DNA from: Methylobacteriaceae bacterium
GTDB lineage: Bacteria > Pseudomonadota > Alphaproteobacteria > Rhizobiales > Beijerinckiaceae
Direction of reading: 5' to 3'
Length of the DNA: 64,000 nucleotides
Assembly (NCBI GenBank): GCA_020638135.1
Contig: JACKJE010000007.1
Coordinates: 62,001 to 126,000 of the forward strand
Shown: in pieces, positions 25,608 to 33,682 of the stretch
Position numbering within the stretch: the first letter of the stretch is position 1
Layout of the letters: every line of letters begins with the position of its first letter
Program-made: the position numbers and the translations under genes
Notes under the pieces: generated by a model
Databases searched by the model: none
What the model was told of the DNA's origin: nothing
Seen by the model: only the letters and a program-made list of their open reading frames with translations

Positions 25608-25988
25608 TCATCCGACGGCCAGCGTATGGCGCGGGCGACGGAAAAACGCGAATGCAAGGCCGCCGACGAGCGAAACGGCAATGCCGATATGGCCTTCCCA
25701 GTGATGCCGGTGTTCCCACTGGCCCAAGGCCCCGCTGAGCACGACGAAGGCGATCAGCGTTGCGGCAAAGCCGAACGTGAAAGCGCGCAGGCGCGGGCGG
25801 TCGCGAGGCGCGGGAAGCGGGATCTCGCGGAGGATGAGGCTGACCAGAACCCAGGAGAGGAACGCCGCCAAGGCGGCGATCCAATGCTTGGCGAGAAAAT
25901 CGAAGGTCGCGTAGCCGGCAAGGGCCGCAAACACGATCCAGACGATGGCCGCCAGCGGGTTGACGAACAAAAGAGCAAAGAAAGCCAT
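25608..25988 (-). CDS. Small multi-pass membrane protein
   Basis: A 126-residue protein with about four hydrophobic helices, for example NPLAAIVWIVFAALAGYATF and WIAALAAFLSWVLVSLILRE, joined by short basic loops. No family recognised. It lies 17 bp after a second membrane protein gene and is probably co-transcribed with it. Confidence 0.55.
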   Translation of the reverse strand: MAFFALLFVNPLAAIVWIVFAALAGYATFDFLAKHWIAALAAFLSWVLVSLILREIPLPAPRDRPRLRAFTFGFAATLIAFVVLSGALGQWEHRHHWEGHIGIAVSLVGGLAFAFFRRPRHTLAVG

Positions 25989-26005
25989 CGGCTTTTCCTT
26001 TTGGC

Positions 26006-26272
26006 TCAGATGCTCGTGAACAGGGCGAAGACGAGCATCGGGATGACGAAGACCGCGATCTGCTTGGCGCGATGGGCGCTGAGTGCGGGAGAAGCGGCCG
26101 CGCCGGCGGCGATCAGGGCCAGCCCGACCACGAGGAAGGGATGGACCGATCCCGGATCGGCGAGGAGGCGGCCGGCGGCGGCCGGAAGGCCGGCCGCGCC
26201 GGTCACGAGCGCGTGCGGGAGCACCTTCACGAAAATGAAGGCCACGAAGGGGAGAGTAAGGAGGAACGCCAT
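26006..26272 (-). CDS. Small membrane protein
   Basis: An 88-residue protein with three hydrophobic segments (MAFLLTLPFVAFIFVKVLPH, PFLVVGLALIAAGAAA and QIAVFVIPMLVFALF). No family recognised. It is the first gene of a two-gene unit; the 250 bp upstream are AT-richer and hold the control region of the opposite operon. Confidence 0.55.
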   Translation of the reverse strand: MAFLLTLPFVAFIFVKVLPHALVTGAAGLPAAAGRLLADPGSVHPFLVVGLALIAAGAAASPALSAHRAKQIAVFVIPMLVFALFTSI

Positions 26273-26458
26273 TTTTGGACCTTTAACAGGTTCTTCTTGT
26301 TTTTTAATTAGCGGCGATTCATCGACGCTTATGTTGCGCCGTTGGCACCGTGTGCGATTTTGCCCTTTTCAGGGGATCAAGGCTCGAAGGCCTCACGAAC
26401 TATCATCAGGATGAAGAAAAATAATAGGCTGCTCGGCGTCGCCCGGAATAAAGTCGTT

Positions 26459-26487
26459 TGACGGACAAATCACGTTTGTCCACTCTG
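26459..26487 (+). promoter_or_regulatory. Promoter and operator for the 1081-residue protein operon
   Basis: TTGACG (26458-26463) is followed by a palindrome GGACAAA-TCACG-TTTGTCC (26463-26481) that fills the 17-bp spacer; CACTCT follows as a weak -10. The site starts GACGGACAAAT, as does the one before virB4 (47635). AGGGAGAA precedes the ATG at 26525. A protein bound here would cover the promoter. Confidence 0.45.
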
Positions 26488-26524
26488 TCTCTTGGCTCGG
26501 AAAATCCGTTTTAGGGAGAAATCC

Positions 26525-26872
26525 ATGTTCGCAATCGGCGGAGATGATCAGGAAGGCGGCCTTTCCAAGATGGCGGGGAAATTCGCCGATATGGCGGGGC
26601 AGGCCTACCTCAAGGCAGGCCGCGGCGGGCTCGATGCTCTTGAGTTGAAGGGGCAGGACATCAAGGGCTTCGAGGGCGCTCCCCGTGGGGCCGAGGGCAA
26701 GGCCCTTGGGGGAGAAGCGCTGCAGGATGCGGTTTCCCGGTCGTCTGTCGGCGGTCTGGGAGAAGTTCTCGGACAGAATTTCGAGAATCGGTCGTTCGAA
26801 GTCGCCCGGCGCATGGGGATGGGGATCGGCGCCGGCCGCCCCGAACGCGACGGGTTTGGCCTTGGGGAATGA
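26525..26872 (+). CDS. Small Gly-rich hypothetical protein
   Basis: A 115-residue soluble protein (MFAIGGDDQEGGLSKMAGKF) with many Gly and no Cys. No family recognised. ATG 26525 has AGGGAGAA upstream. Its stop overlaps the ATG of the 1081-residue gene as ATGA, so the two are translated together and the proteins may interact. Confidence 0.55.
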   Translation: MFAIGGDDQEGGLSKMAGKFADMAGQAYLKAGRGGLDALELKGQDIKGFEGAPRGAEGKALGGEALQDAVSRSSVGGLGEVLGQNFENRSFEVARRMGMGIGAGRPERDGFGLGE

Positions 26873-29800
26873 GGCCCGGGTTTCGGACGTTTCTTGAAAG
26901 ACTTCGGTCTTTGGCGCTGGCCGGTGTCACCGGCTGGGCCTTTGCGGAAACCGCTGCTGTTGGGTGGCTGGGCATCGGCTGGGGCCTGGTTGCAGCGGCG
27001 ATCGTGATCCAGACGCTTCGGGTGCGCAGCCTGGCCGCGTCCTTGTGGACGCTGGCTGGCATCTCCGTTCTATCCAGCGTGTGTTTTGGCGTGCCGGTAG
27101 CCTCCTCGGCGGCCCGGGCGGCGTCGATTGCCGCATTGACGAGCGCGCCGCCGTCGTCGAACTTTGTTCTCTGGTTGGTCGTCATCAGCCTGGTGTCGGC
27201 GGCCATTGCAGTCCATGACGGAATAATCCTGAGGGTCGCGACAGCAGGCGCGGCCGGATTGGACCGGCTCGGCTTCATTGGCGAGGGCCAGCGGTTTGGC
27301 GTTCTTTCGGGAGCGGCAGCGCTTTTTGGAATAACCCTGGTCGAGACATGGCCGGGTGGAACGGAAACACGTTTGATTGCCGCCGCGATCCCTATGGTGG
27401 CCTGTGGAGCGATAGCTATGGGTGAAGGACTTCTCGGATTTGTTTGGAAGGCCATGAACCGGGGAGCTGGCGGACGTCCATCGGAAGCGCTTCAGGACAG
27501 GCCTCTTGCCGCTCCACGCGTCACCCACGAAATGACGGATAGCGTCGCAAAGGCCGCTGGTATGATCGGCAAGGACGTGGTCGTCGAACAATTCGTTCCG
27601 GACGATCAGCAATTGGGGAAGGGCGAGGAATCCTACGCGCCGCCCCTCGATTACGAGAAAATGGCGGCGATGGTCGCGCCACGGCGGCGCTCTGACAGTG
27701 GGGCAGAGCTACAAGCGGAAAGGACCGCCCGCCCGGCGCCAAACGTAATCGAGGCTGCGCGCAACCCGGTGACGAGCGCCGTCGCCGGCAAGCCCGCCGC
27801 TGTGCGGCCCGCTGCACAGGCCCGTGAGGAAGTCGGGCCGCTTGATCTCTGGGATGATGAAGAAGTGGCCGAGTGGGAAACCGGCGTGTCGGCGGGCCAG
27901 CTGGAGGCCATGAAGCAATTCATGTCCGACGAGGAGATCAACGAGTATACGAAGAACCAGCTCGCGTACACGAAGGCGAAGCTCGAGCGCGATGAGCACT
28001 ATCGCATTGCCGGACTTCCAGAAGCGCCCGTTAAGGGCGCTCTAGAACCGAGTGCGCCAGCCGAGGCGCCGCCCGGCGAAATCGCCTCAGATGCGAGCGA
28101 GGACGTGGCGTTTCAACTCGTCGACCTTTTTGTCCAGTCGGGCGGGCCTCTGGCTGAAGCGCCGTATCGCATCATCGAGCGTTTCAAGGCCGCGCCAGAC
28201 TGCTTGTCGCGTGTTGTTCAACTGGAGCCGCGCGCACAGGCGTTCGTGGACGCCATTTGCGCTGGGGCGTCCGAGGCGGAGCTCGAAATTATTCTGATGA
28301 CGCCGGCTGGCGACGTTCCGGAGGTCGTTCATATCGAAGAGGCGGGCAGCGACGCCCCGGTAGACAGCCCGAACAGCGAGGCGGTTGTCGAGCCGATCTC
28401 AGCTGTAGCAGCGGCCGAGGATCCGGTGGAGGAGAACATCGTGCAGGATGAAGTGATCGTGGCGGCCGCCGCTGAAGCGGCGTCGTCGTACACTGCGGTC
28501 GAGCAGGCGGCGCCTGCGCCGGAGGATGGTGGCGCGGAAGCGACGCACGAGCCGGCGCGTCCGTATGAGCGTCTGCCAGAGGCATTTGCGACGCTCAGCG
28601 CTGCTGTGCAGTCGCTCCTGGAAGCCGGGCGCAAGACAGAAGGCGAAAGCGCGGCAGACCTGGAAGGTCTGCTTGTGGCCGATCCCGCGATGATGCAGCA
28701 GTTTGGAGCCGACCAGACGCTGGTCAAAGCGTTGCTCGCGTTCTCCGGAAACGACATGTCCTATTACGTCGTGCGGAGCGCGGTCGAAATGCTGGTACGG
28801 CGGATGCCGTCGAAGGTGGATGACCCCATGTGCGGTGTCTTGATGCAGGTGCTGCGTGACGCGCCGCTTGAATCATTCGGGACGGGCAGCGAGGCGCCAA
28901 ACGCGAAGCGAAAGGCCGAGATCCGGCTTGCTCTTATCCTGCTGCGCGATCAGGTCGAGGAGCTTGTGGAGTTCTGCCGCGGGTTTTCGGAGGGCAAGAT
29001 CGACGATCGGGACGCGTTCGAGGCGGCTAATGCGGCGAAGTCGCTCTATTTCACGCTGGCTGACGTCAACCCGTTGTACGCGAGGCTGCCCGGCGGCGCG
29101 CTTGCCACGGAAGCGCTCGAGGCGGCGCTCTCGGCCGCGCGCGAGAAACTTGCCTTGCGCGAGATCGCGCCGGCGCCGGATGTGTACGAGCGCGAGGCCG
29201 CCGCGATCCTGACCGACGACAACCAGAGGCGCGGTATGGCTGCCGCTCTTCGGAAGTTCATGCCGGCCGCCGCAAGAGAGGCGATCGACGATCTCTGTGA
29301 TGTCGGCCGTGCGGCGTCATTTCTCAATAAATATCTGTGGCGTCGTGGAAGGGGGCTTCCCACGGTGGAAGCGCATCCGCTCTATCCGGCCCTCGTCATG
29401 ATCACCGATGAGACGGTGAGAGCGTTCAAGATCGCAGCGGAGGCGGCCAACGACGCGCGCAACTTCGATGCGGTGATCGGGGGAATGGACAAGGATCTGG
29501 CGGCATTCCTGAAGGAGCATACGTCCGCTGGCGGGATAGATGCCCTTCGGATGCGCATCGAGCGGTTCGTCATGAACAACGTCGGCGCAGAGGCCGAGGC
29601 GCTGACGAAAGAATTGCAGCAGGTTGTCAGCGATCAGGAAGCCTTGCTGAAAGATCTTCACGAGGGGCTCGAGCGGGAGGCCGCGCGGGGCCCGGTGGAG
29701 CGCGCCTGCGACGTTGTCCGCGCGATCCTGGAAGGGGAATCCGTGACTGTTCAGTTGGTGGACAGCGCGGCCTCTGCGCCCGCGCGGATGTTTTTTGCCG

Positions 29801-30114
29801 GGGCGGACGGCGATGTGGCGTTTGTTTTCATCGACGGCCTCGGCACGCGCTGGCGGCTTCTTGGGTCGGCCTTTGTCTGCGAGCAGCTCGGCATGGCGGT
29901 CAATTTCGAACAATTGTGCGCGGCGATGCCAAGGACGCCGGGGATCGGGCGTGCCGGTTCTTTCCGGCTTGTGGTCGCAAACTGCGCCGGGCTCGAGACA
30001 GCTGACGAGCCGGGGATCGTCCGGATCGAAGATATCTCTGGGGACGACGACGCCAGCCGTGTTCGCGCGGCGCGGTTCCTGAAGGAACGCAGCGATCTAA
30101 TGACTTGGAAGTGA
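26869..30114 (+). CDS. Large membrane-anchored protein of unknown function
   Basis: A 1081-residue protein. Residues 1-200 contain about six hydrophobic helices (for example WLGIGWGLVAAAIVIQTL and NFVLWLVVISLVSAAIAV). Residues 210-410 are polar and disorder-prone. From about 410 to the end it is helical, Ala/Glu-rich and acidic, with no Walker or other enzymatic motif that I can see. The layout, a membrane anchor followed by a very long cytoplasmic helical part, suggests a scaffold. It is coupled by ATGA to the small Gly-rich gene. I do not recognise the family. Confidence 0.6.
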   Translation: MRPGFRTFLERLRSLALAGVTGWAFAETAAVGWLGIGWGLVAAAIVIQTLRVRSLAASLWTLAGISVLSSVCFGVPVASSAARAASIAALTSAPPSSNFVLWLVVISLVSAAIAVHDGIILRVATAGAAGLDRLGFIGEGQRFGVLSGAAALFGITLVETWPGGTETRLIAAAIPMVACGAIAMGEGLLGFVWKAMNRGAGGRPSEALQDRPLAAPRVTHEMTDSVAKAAGMIGKDVVVEQFVPDDQQLGKGEESYAPPLDYEKMAAMVAPRRRSDSGAELQAERTARPAPNVIEAARNPVTSAVAGKPAAVRPAAQAREEVGPLDLWDDEEVAEWETGVSAGQLEAMKQFMSDEEINEYTKNQLAYTKAKLERDEHYRIAGLPEAPVKGALEPSAPAEAPPGEIASDASEDVAFQLVDLFVQSGGPLAEAPYRIIERFKAAPDCLSRVVQLEPRAQAFVDAICAGASEAELEIILMTPAGDVPEVVHIEEAGSDAPVDSPNSEAVVEPISAVAAAEDPVEENIVQDEVIVAAAAEAASSYTAVEQAAPAPEDGGAEATHEPARPYERLPEAFATLSAAVQSLLEAGRKTEGESAADLEGLLVADPAMMQQFGADQTLVKALLAFSGNDMSYYVVRSAVEMLVRRMPSKVDDPMCGVLMQVLRDAPLESFGTGSEAPNAKRKAEIRLALILLRDQVEELVEFCRGFSEGKIDDRDAFEAANAAKSLYFTLADVNPLYARLPGGALATEALEAALSAAREKLALREIAPAPDVYEREAAAILTDDNQRRGMAAALRKFMPAAAREAIDDLCDVGRAASFLNKYLWRRGRGLPTVEAHPLYPALVMITDETVRAFKIAAEAANDARNFDAVIGGMDKDLAAFLKEHTSAGGIDALRMRIERFVMNNVGAEAEALTKELQQVVSDQEALLKDLHEGLEREAARGPVERACDVVRAILEGESVTVQLVDSAASAPARMFFAGADGDVAFVFIDGLGTRWRLLGSAFVCEQLGMAVNFEQLCAAMPRTPGIGRAGSFRLVVANCAGLETADEPGIVRIEDISGDDDASRVRAARFLKERSDLMTWK

Positions 30115-30175
30115 AACGGAAAAATCAGACCTCATTCTTCCGTGAAAAAAGATCGAAGCGAATGTTTTTCCGGGC

Positions 30176-30204
30176 TTGACGGATTAAGGGCAACGGAGGA
30201 CAAT
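30176..30204 (+). promoter_or_regulatory. Sigma-70-type promoter
   Basis: TTGACG (30176-30181) and GACAAT (30199-30204) are separated by exactly 17 bases. It lies 105 bp upstream of the ATG at 30309. GACGGA overlaps the -35 box, as at 26459. Confidence 0.5.
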
Positions 30205-30308
30205 TCGTTTTACCGTCTTAAAGGTGACGGCAAGCGCTCGACCGGCTCCGATCCTCACGGAATAGTCGAGTTTTGTCCGGCCATGAGGGTGAACATGGAG
30301 AAGATCGA

Positions 30309-31028
30309 ATGACCCAGGTGAGCAAGGAAGAGCGGAACGTCGCAGGCGTCGCCGCTGTCAACGCGATTCTCGCGGCCGAGACCGAGTACTCGGCCAAGAT
30401 GCGCGTGCCGAACTCCGTCTCCAAGGATGCGTCGGACGAGGAGAAGTCTGCGCATGCGGCCGCCAAGGCGGCTCAGGAGGCTGCCGCCCGCGCCCGTTTC
30501 GGCGAGTTCGGGTTCGGCGAAAACCCCCGTCCGGATCAGTGGCGCACGGCCCGCGTGTCGGTCGTCACCGAGAAGGGCGATCTCAAGGTCATGGTCTCGA
30601 AGTACGAACTGGCCGACGCCCAGAAGCTCGTCGCAGGCGAGAAGCTGACGTGGGCCAAGGACGGCACGCACAAGGAGACGAAGGACGGCGAGCGGATCGA
30701 CGTCGAGCACAAGGCGGGCGACCGCCGTTCGGCTTCGGCGACGACCCGGCTGCTGGCCAACAATCTGAACGCGGTTCGCAACACCGAAACCGGCAAGACC
30801 GGCTTCGATGCGATCGACATCGGCGAGGCGAAGGCGCGCCTCATCTACATGAGCACGGATGTGCTCAAGCAGAACGCCGAAGGCTCGAAGAACCCGTCGG
30901 CGCTGGCAGCAGCGCTCGAGCAGACCGTCTCCGCGACTCGCGTGACGCTGGGCGCCATGGAAAACCAGCGCTACGCCGAGTGGAAGAAGTCCCAGGAAGC
31001 TCAGAAGACGGGCGGCCAGGAGCGCTGA
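30309..31028 (+). CDS. Hypothetical abundant-type protein
   Basis: A 239-residue soluble, charged protein with Lys/Ala/Glu-rich helices. The middle segment RTARVSVVTEKGDLKVMVSK and KLTWAKDGTHKETKDGERID looks like a small beta domain. The codons look strongly biased to G/C third bases. It has its own promoter, a GGAGAAG ribosome site and a strong terminator, which suggests high expression as a single-gene unit. ATG 30273 is an alternative start 12 codons upstream. No function recognised. Confidence 0.6.
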   Translation: MTQVSKEERNVAGVAAVNAILAAETEYSAKMRVPNSVSKDASDEEKSAHAAAKAAQEAAARARFGEFGFGENPRPDQWRTARVSVVTEKGDLKVMVSKYELADAQKLVAGEKLTWAKDGTHKETKDGERIDVEHKAGDRRSASATTRLLANNLNAVRNTETGKTGFDAIDIGEAKARLIYMSTDVLKQNAEGSKNPSALAAALEQTVSATRVTLGAMENQRYAEWKKSQEAQKTGGQER

Positions 31029-31056
31029 TTTCTGCGGGATCGTCCCGTGCTTCAGG

Positions 31057-31088
31057 AAGGGGCCGCTCACGCGGCCCCTTTTCTTTTC
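31057..31088 (+). terminator. Strong rho-independent terminator
   Basis: AAGGGGCCGC-TCAC-GCGGCCCCTT forms a 10-bp perfect stem followed by TTTTCTTTTC. It ends the 239-residue gene and abuts the stop of the convergent gene at 31087. Confidence 0.8.
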
Positions 31089-31389
31089 AGGACAGGCGAT
31101 CGGCGCCGGTCAGGATGACGACTGCCCCTTGGACGGGATTGGGGGAAGGCCGGTGGCCGCTCTTGGCAAGGCCGCCGTCGCGCAGTTCTATAGCGCGCAG
31201 GTTCGTGGGCAGGCGATCGAAGCCGGCGTTTTCGTCGCCGTACATGTCGGCGGCCTCTCCCTCGTACTCTGTCAGGCCGGGAATGCGTTCGAGGTCTTCG
31301 CAACCGAGCGCGTTGCGAATGTTAGCCAACGTCGGCGCGATATCGAGGCGTTTAGGTTCGGTTCCGGGCTCGATCAAGAAGACGCTCAT
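31087..31389 (-). CDS. DUF3846-like protein
   Basis: A 100-residue protein. MSVFLIEPGTEPKRLDIAPT, then LANIRNALGC..LERIPG, DENAGFDRLPTNLRAIEL and VQGAVVILTGAD, matches the layout of DUF3846: a leading strand with EPG.EP, a helix, an NE.G..LP.N line and a GA.VI....D end. These proteins are common on phages and plasmids and have no known activity. TTTTTCCGTC runs directly into the ATG at 31389. Confidence 0.6.
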   Translation of the reverse strand: MSVFLIEPGTEPKRLDIAPTLANIRNALGCEDLERIPGLTEYEGEAADMYGDENAGFDRLPTNLRAIELRDGGLAKSGHRPSPNPVQGAVVILTGADRLS

Positions 31390-31500
31390 GACGGAAAAAT
31401 CCTTCGTTTCGGCGTTTGTGGTCGATGACGATCGCGGTAAGCTCGTTGTGCGCTTCGCGCGCATTCATCCGACGGTAGCGCAAGGTCCGGAGAAACGGAA

Positions 31501-31887
31501 ATGCTATACGACGAACGGCTGGAGCATTTGCTCAGTTTTCGGAAGGCGAAGATCTTGGGGACGTTGGCCTCGCACCTGCGCAATCCCGATGAGACGATCG
31601 TCACCTGCGCGTCGTTGGACGGCTCCGGCAGGACGCCGGAGATGACCAAGCGCTTTGGGATCGGCGAGCTCACGCCGGCGATGGAGGCTGCGAGCATTTC
31701 GCCTGCTCTGCTCACGCTGACGCATCTGGCGGCTGAACCGACTGTTCCGATGGCGACGCCGTACCTTGAAGGCCGGCGGACCCGCGTCCGGCTCGCCGCG
31801 CAGAATTCGCTGGCGCAGATCCAGGGGGCCGAGATTGCCCGCCAAGGTCGTTCGGGTCTTTCTGCGGGCGCGAGGATGGGCCAATGA
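31501..31887 (+). CDS. Hypothetical protein
   Basis: A 128-residue helical soluble protein (MLYDERLEHLLSFRKAKILG). No motif recognised. GGAGAAACGG precedes ATG 31501. It overlaps the next gene by ATGA. The 110 bp upstream are shared with the divergent DUF3846 gene and hold GACGGAAAAAT at its start codon. Confidence 0.5.
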   Translation: MLYDERLEHLLSFRKAKILGTLASHLRNPDETIVTCASLDGSGRTPEMTKRFGIGELTPAMEAASISPALLTLTHLAAEPTVPMATPYLEGRRTRVRLAAQNSLAQIQGAEIARQGRSGLSAGARMGQ

Positions 31888-32276
31888 ACGTCCGCGTCGA
31901 CCCAGACCGCTTGTTGTACGAAGACCTAGCTGACCGTCTTCCGCTTCTTCCTGCCTTGCTGGAGTGGGGAAGCTTGCCGCATCAGCAGCCGTTTCTGACC
32001 TGTTTCAGAGAGCATCTGCCGCGGGAATTGCTGTTGGAGAGCCGGGTGCTGGTGTGGCGTTCTGGCCAGAAGCTTCGGGCGGGCGTCCGGTGCTACCGGA
32101 CGCTGACTGGTCGGCCGGCGAATTACGTCTTCGCCGAAGCCGTGATAATTCCGGCGGCGTTCAACACGATCCGCGCCATGGAATTTATTGACGTCTGGGT
32201 TTTCCGCGATCGGCCGGGCAACGAGACGACAGAAGGCGACGTGCAGCTTCTGATGGCGGCGGTGATCGCCAAGTAA
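31884..32276 (+). CDS. Hypothetical protein
   Basis: A 130-residue soluble protein, partly beta (ESRVLVWRSGQKLRAGVRCY, then NYVFAEAVIIPAAFNTIRAM). No motif recognised. It is coupled by ATGA to the preceding gene and ends at the bidirectional hairpin at 32275. Confidence 0.5.
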   Translation: MNVRVDPDRLLYEDLADRLPLLPALLEWGSLPHQQPFLTCFREHLPRELLLESRVLVWRSGQKLRAGVRCYRTLTGRPANYVFAEAVIIPAAFNTIRAMEFIDVWVFRDRPGNETTEGDVQLLMAAVIAK

Positions 32277-32303
32277 AAAAAAGGCCCGCCAATGGGCGGG
32301 CCT
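32275..32303 (-). terminator. Rho-independent terminator
   Basis: On the minus strand AGGCCCGCC-CATT-GGCGGGCC is followed by eight T. It ends the transcript of the Ala/Pro-rich gene at 32313; the hairpin may also end the converging gene, whose stop TAA is part of the A-run. Confidence 0.75.
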
Positions 32304-32312
32304 CACATGCGA

Positions 32313-33476
32313 TCAGTTCTTGAGATAATCGTTCGGCGGCTCGTCCTCGCCGGGATTGTTCAGGAAGCTCAGAACATCGGCCGGCGGCTCGGTCACGCGA
32401 TCAATCGAGAAGGCGAAATCGCCATCGCGTTCGTCCCAATGGTCCAGATGCGGCGCGGGCACGGATTCCGGCGGTTCGTTGTTGACGAAGTGCGCATTGA
32501 TCTCCGCAGCCGTCGCAGGGCCGAGATCTGCCGTCTCGAGGAGCGGCTCGCCGGCGGGAACTCCCGCCGGCAGCTTAGGGCGCGAGCCGAGATCATCCCT
32601 GGCGGCGTCGGGCGACTTGACGAGGAGCTCGGCGCGATAATCTTCGGCCGCCTGAGCAGGCGCGCCGGGGACGGCGACGTTGGGCGAACCGGGGGCGATG
32701 ATGCCGTTGCGGATGTCTTCGGCAGCCTTTTCAGAGCCAACCTTCCATCCGCGCGAGCGGTCGCCCTTGGCGTAGCGGTTCTGCGCGTTGGGATCCTGTG
32801 CGTAGTCCTGGTAGCCGAAGGCGAAGCCTTCTTCCCATAGCGCCATGCGCGTTCCGATCGAGCGCGTCGCCTTGAAGTTGGGGTTCTCGGCACGAAGCGC
32901 ATGACGTCGGGCGGCGGCAGCCGCCGTCGCTGCGGCGGTCCGGGGGTTGCCGGAGCCCGTGCTGGCGGGCTTGGGCGCAGCTGCAGCAGGCGCGGGCTTG
33001 GGCGCACGCGCTGGCGTGGAGGAGCGCGCGGTGCGCGTGGTTGCGGTTGGCGGCGCTACGGAGCGCGGCGCAGGCGCGCGGGCGGCAGGAGCGGTCGCGG
33101 CGGCAGGAGCGGCCTGTCGCGCCGGGGCGGTAGCCGGAGCTGCCGGAGCGACGGCGGCCTTGGCGGGAGCCGCCGTGGTCGGCGCCGGCGCGCTTGCAGC
33201 GGCGGCAGGAGCGGTTCCGAGCGCGAGGGGCGCGGGAGCGGCCGCGACGGAATCAAGGTTGGTGTGCTTGGAGAGCGCGGAGAGCGCGTCCATCACGATC
33301 GTCTGGCCGTTTGGATAAGCGGCGAGGAAGGCCTTGTAGCGGTTCGCTTCGGCAGCGATGCGCTCCTGAAGCTGGCGGATTTCCGCCTGTTTGGCGAGGA
33401 TCAGCGGCTCGATGACCTTGATCGACTGGAAGTCGCTCGTCGCCTGCAGAATTTCACTGAGTGTTGGTGTTGACAT
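32313..33476 (-). CDS. Ala/Pro-rich linker protein with possible RMF/CrpP-like segment
   Basis: A 387-residue protein in three parts. Residues 1-75 form a helical coiled coil (LAKQAEIRQLQERIAAEANR). Residues 78-185 are a very low-complexity Ala/Pro/Thr linker. Residues 190-240 hold EEGFAFGYQDYAQDPNAQNR and SRGWKVGSEKAAED, which recalls small ribosome-modulation-factor or CrpP-like motifs (G...G, N.Y, GW..G). The acidic tail is unstructured. Start and strand are firm because of the operator and terminator at its ends. Function unknown; perhaps a structural adaptor. Confidence 0.6.
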   Translation of the reverse strand: MSTPTLSEILQATSDFQSIKVIEPLILAKQAEIRQLQERIAAEANRYKAFLAAYPNGQTIVMDALSALSKHTNLDSVAAAPAPLALGTAPAAAASAPAPTTAAPAKAAVAPAAPATAPARQAAPAAATAPAARAPAPRSVAPPTATTRTARSSTPARAPKPAPAAAAPKPASTGSGNPRTAAATAAAAARRHALRAENPNFKATRSIGTRMALWEEGFAFGYQDYAQDPNAQNRYAKGDRSRGWKVGSEKAAEDIRNGIIAPGSPNVAVPGAPAQAAEDYRAELLVKSPDAARDDLGSRPKLPAGVPAGEPLLETADLGPATAAEINAHFVNNEPPESVPAPHLDHWDERDGDFAFSIDRVTEPPADVLSFLNNPGEDEPPNDYLKN

Positions 33477-33499
33477 AAGCCTCTTTCCTCACTGTGACC

Positions 33500-33552
33500 G
33501 ACTTGGCGTGGAATATCGGTCAAGATTATTCCGTTGGCAAGTGCCAACGGAA
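33500..33552 (-). promoter_or_regulatory. Perfect 11-bp inverted repeat and promoter
   Basis: TTCCGTTGGCA-AG-TGCCAACGGAA (33529-33552) is a perfect 24-bp palindrome. On the minus strand TTGCCA inside it is followed 18 bases later by ATATTC, a possible promoter for the gene starting at 33476. The + strand reads ATTATTCCGTTGG, the recurring motif. Best-formed operator in the window. Confidence 0.5.
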
Positions 33553-33561
33553 GGTGTCAGA

Positions 33562-33598
33562 ACGACGAAATCGAGCCTGCTAGGCCTGTTTTCGTCGT
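33562..33598 (-). terminator. Hairpin downstream of the PcfJ-like gene
   Basis: ACGACGAAA pairs with TTTCGTCGT over 9 bp, with GCCT/AGGC as inner stem. It lies 85-120 bp after the stop of the PcfJ-like gene. No long T-run, so it is a weak terminator candidate. Confidence 0.35.
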
Positions 33599-33682
33599 TT
33601 CGACGGTGAACGGAGCGTGAGTTCAATGGGTTGCGCGATTAAGGAAGATCGCGCTCTTTTCGTCGCTTCCGCGGAAAAATGT

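Noticed and set aside
31389..31645. Plus-strand frame starting MTEKSFVSAFVVDDD in the gap before 31501
   Set aside because: The first 37 codons look plausible, but the frame runs on as an out-of-frame reading of the 31501 gene, so the stretch is more likely the divergent promoter region.
33050..33260. Ala/Pro-coding low-complexity stretch as a tandem DNA repeat
   Set aside because: The bases vary between units; it is a protein linker of low complexity, with no exact DNA repeat period.
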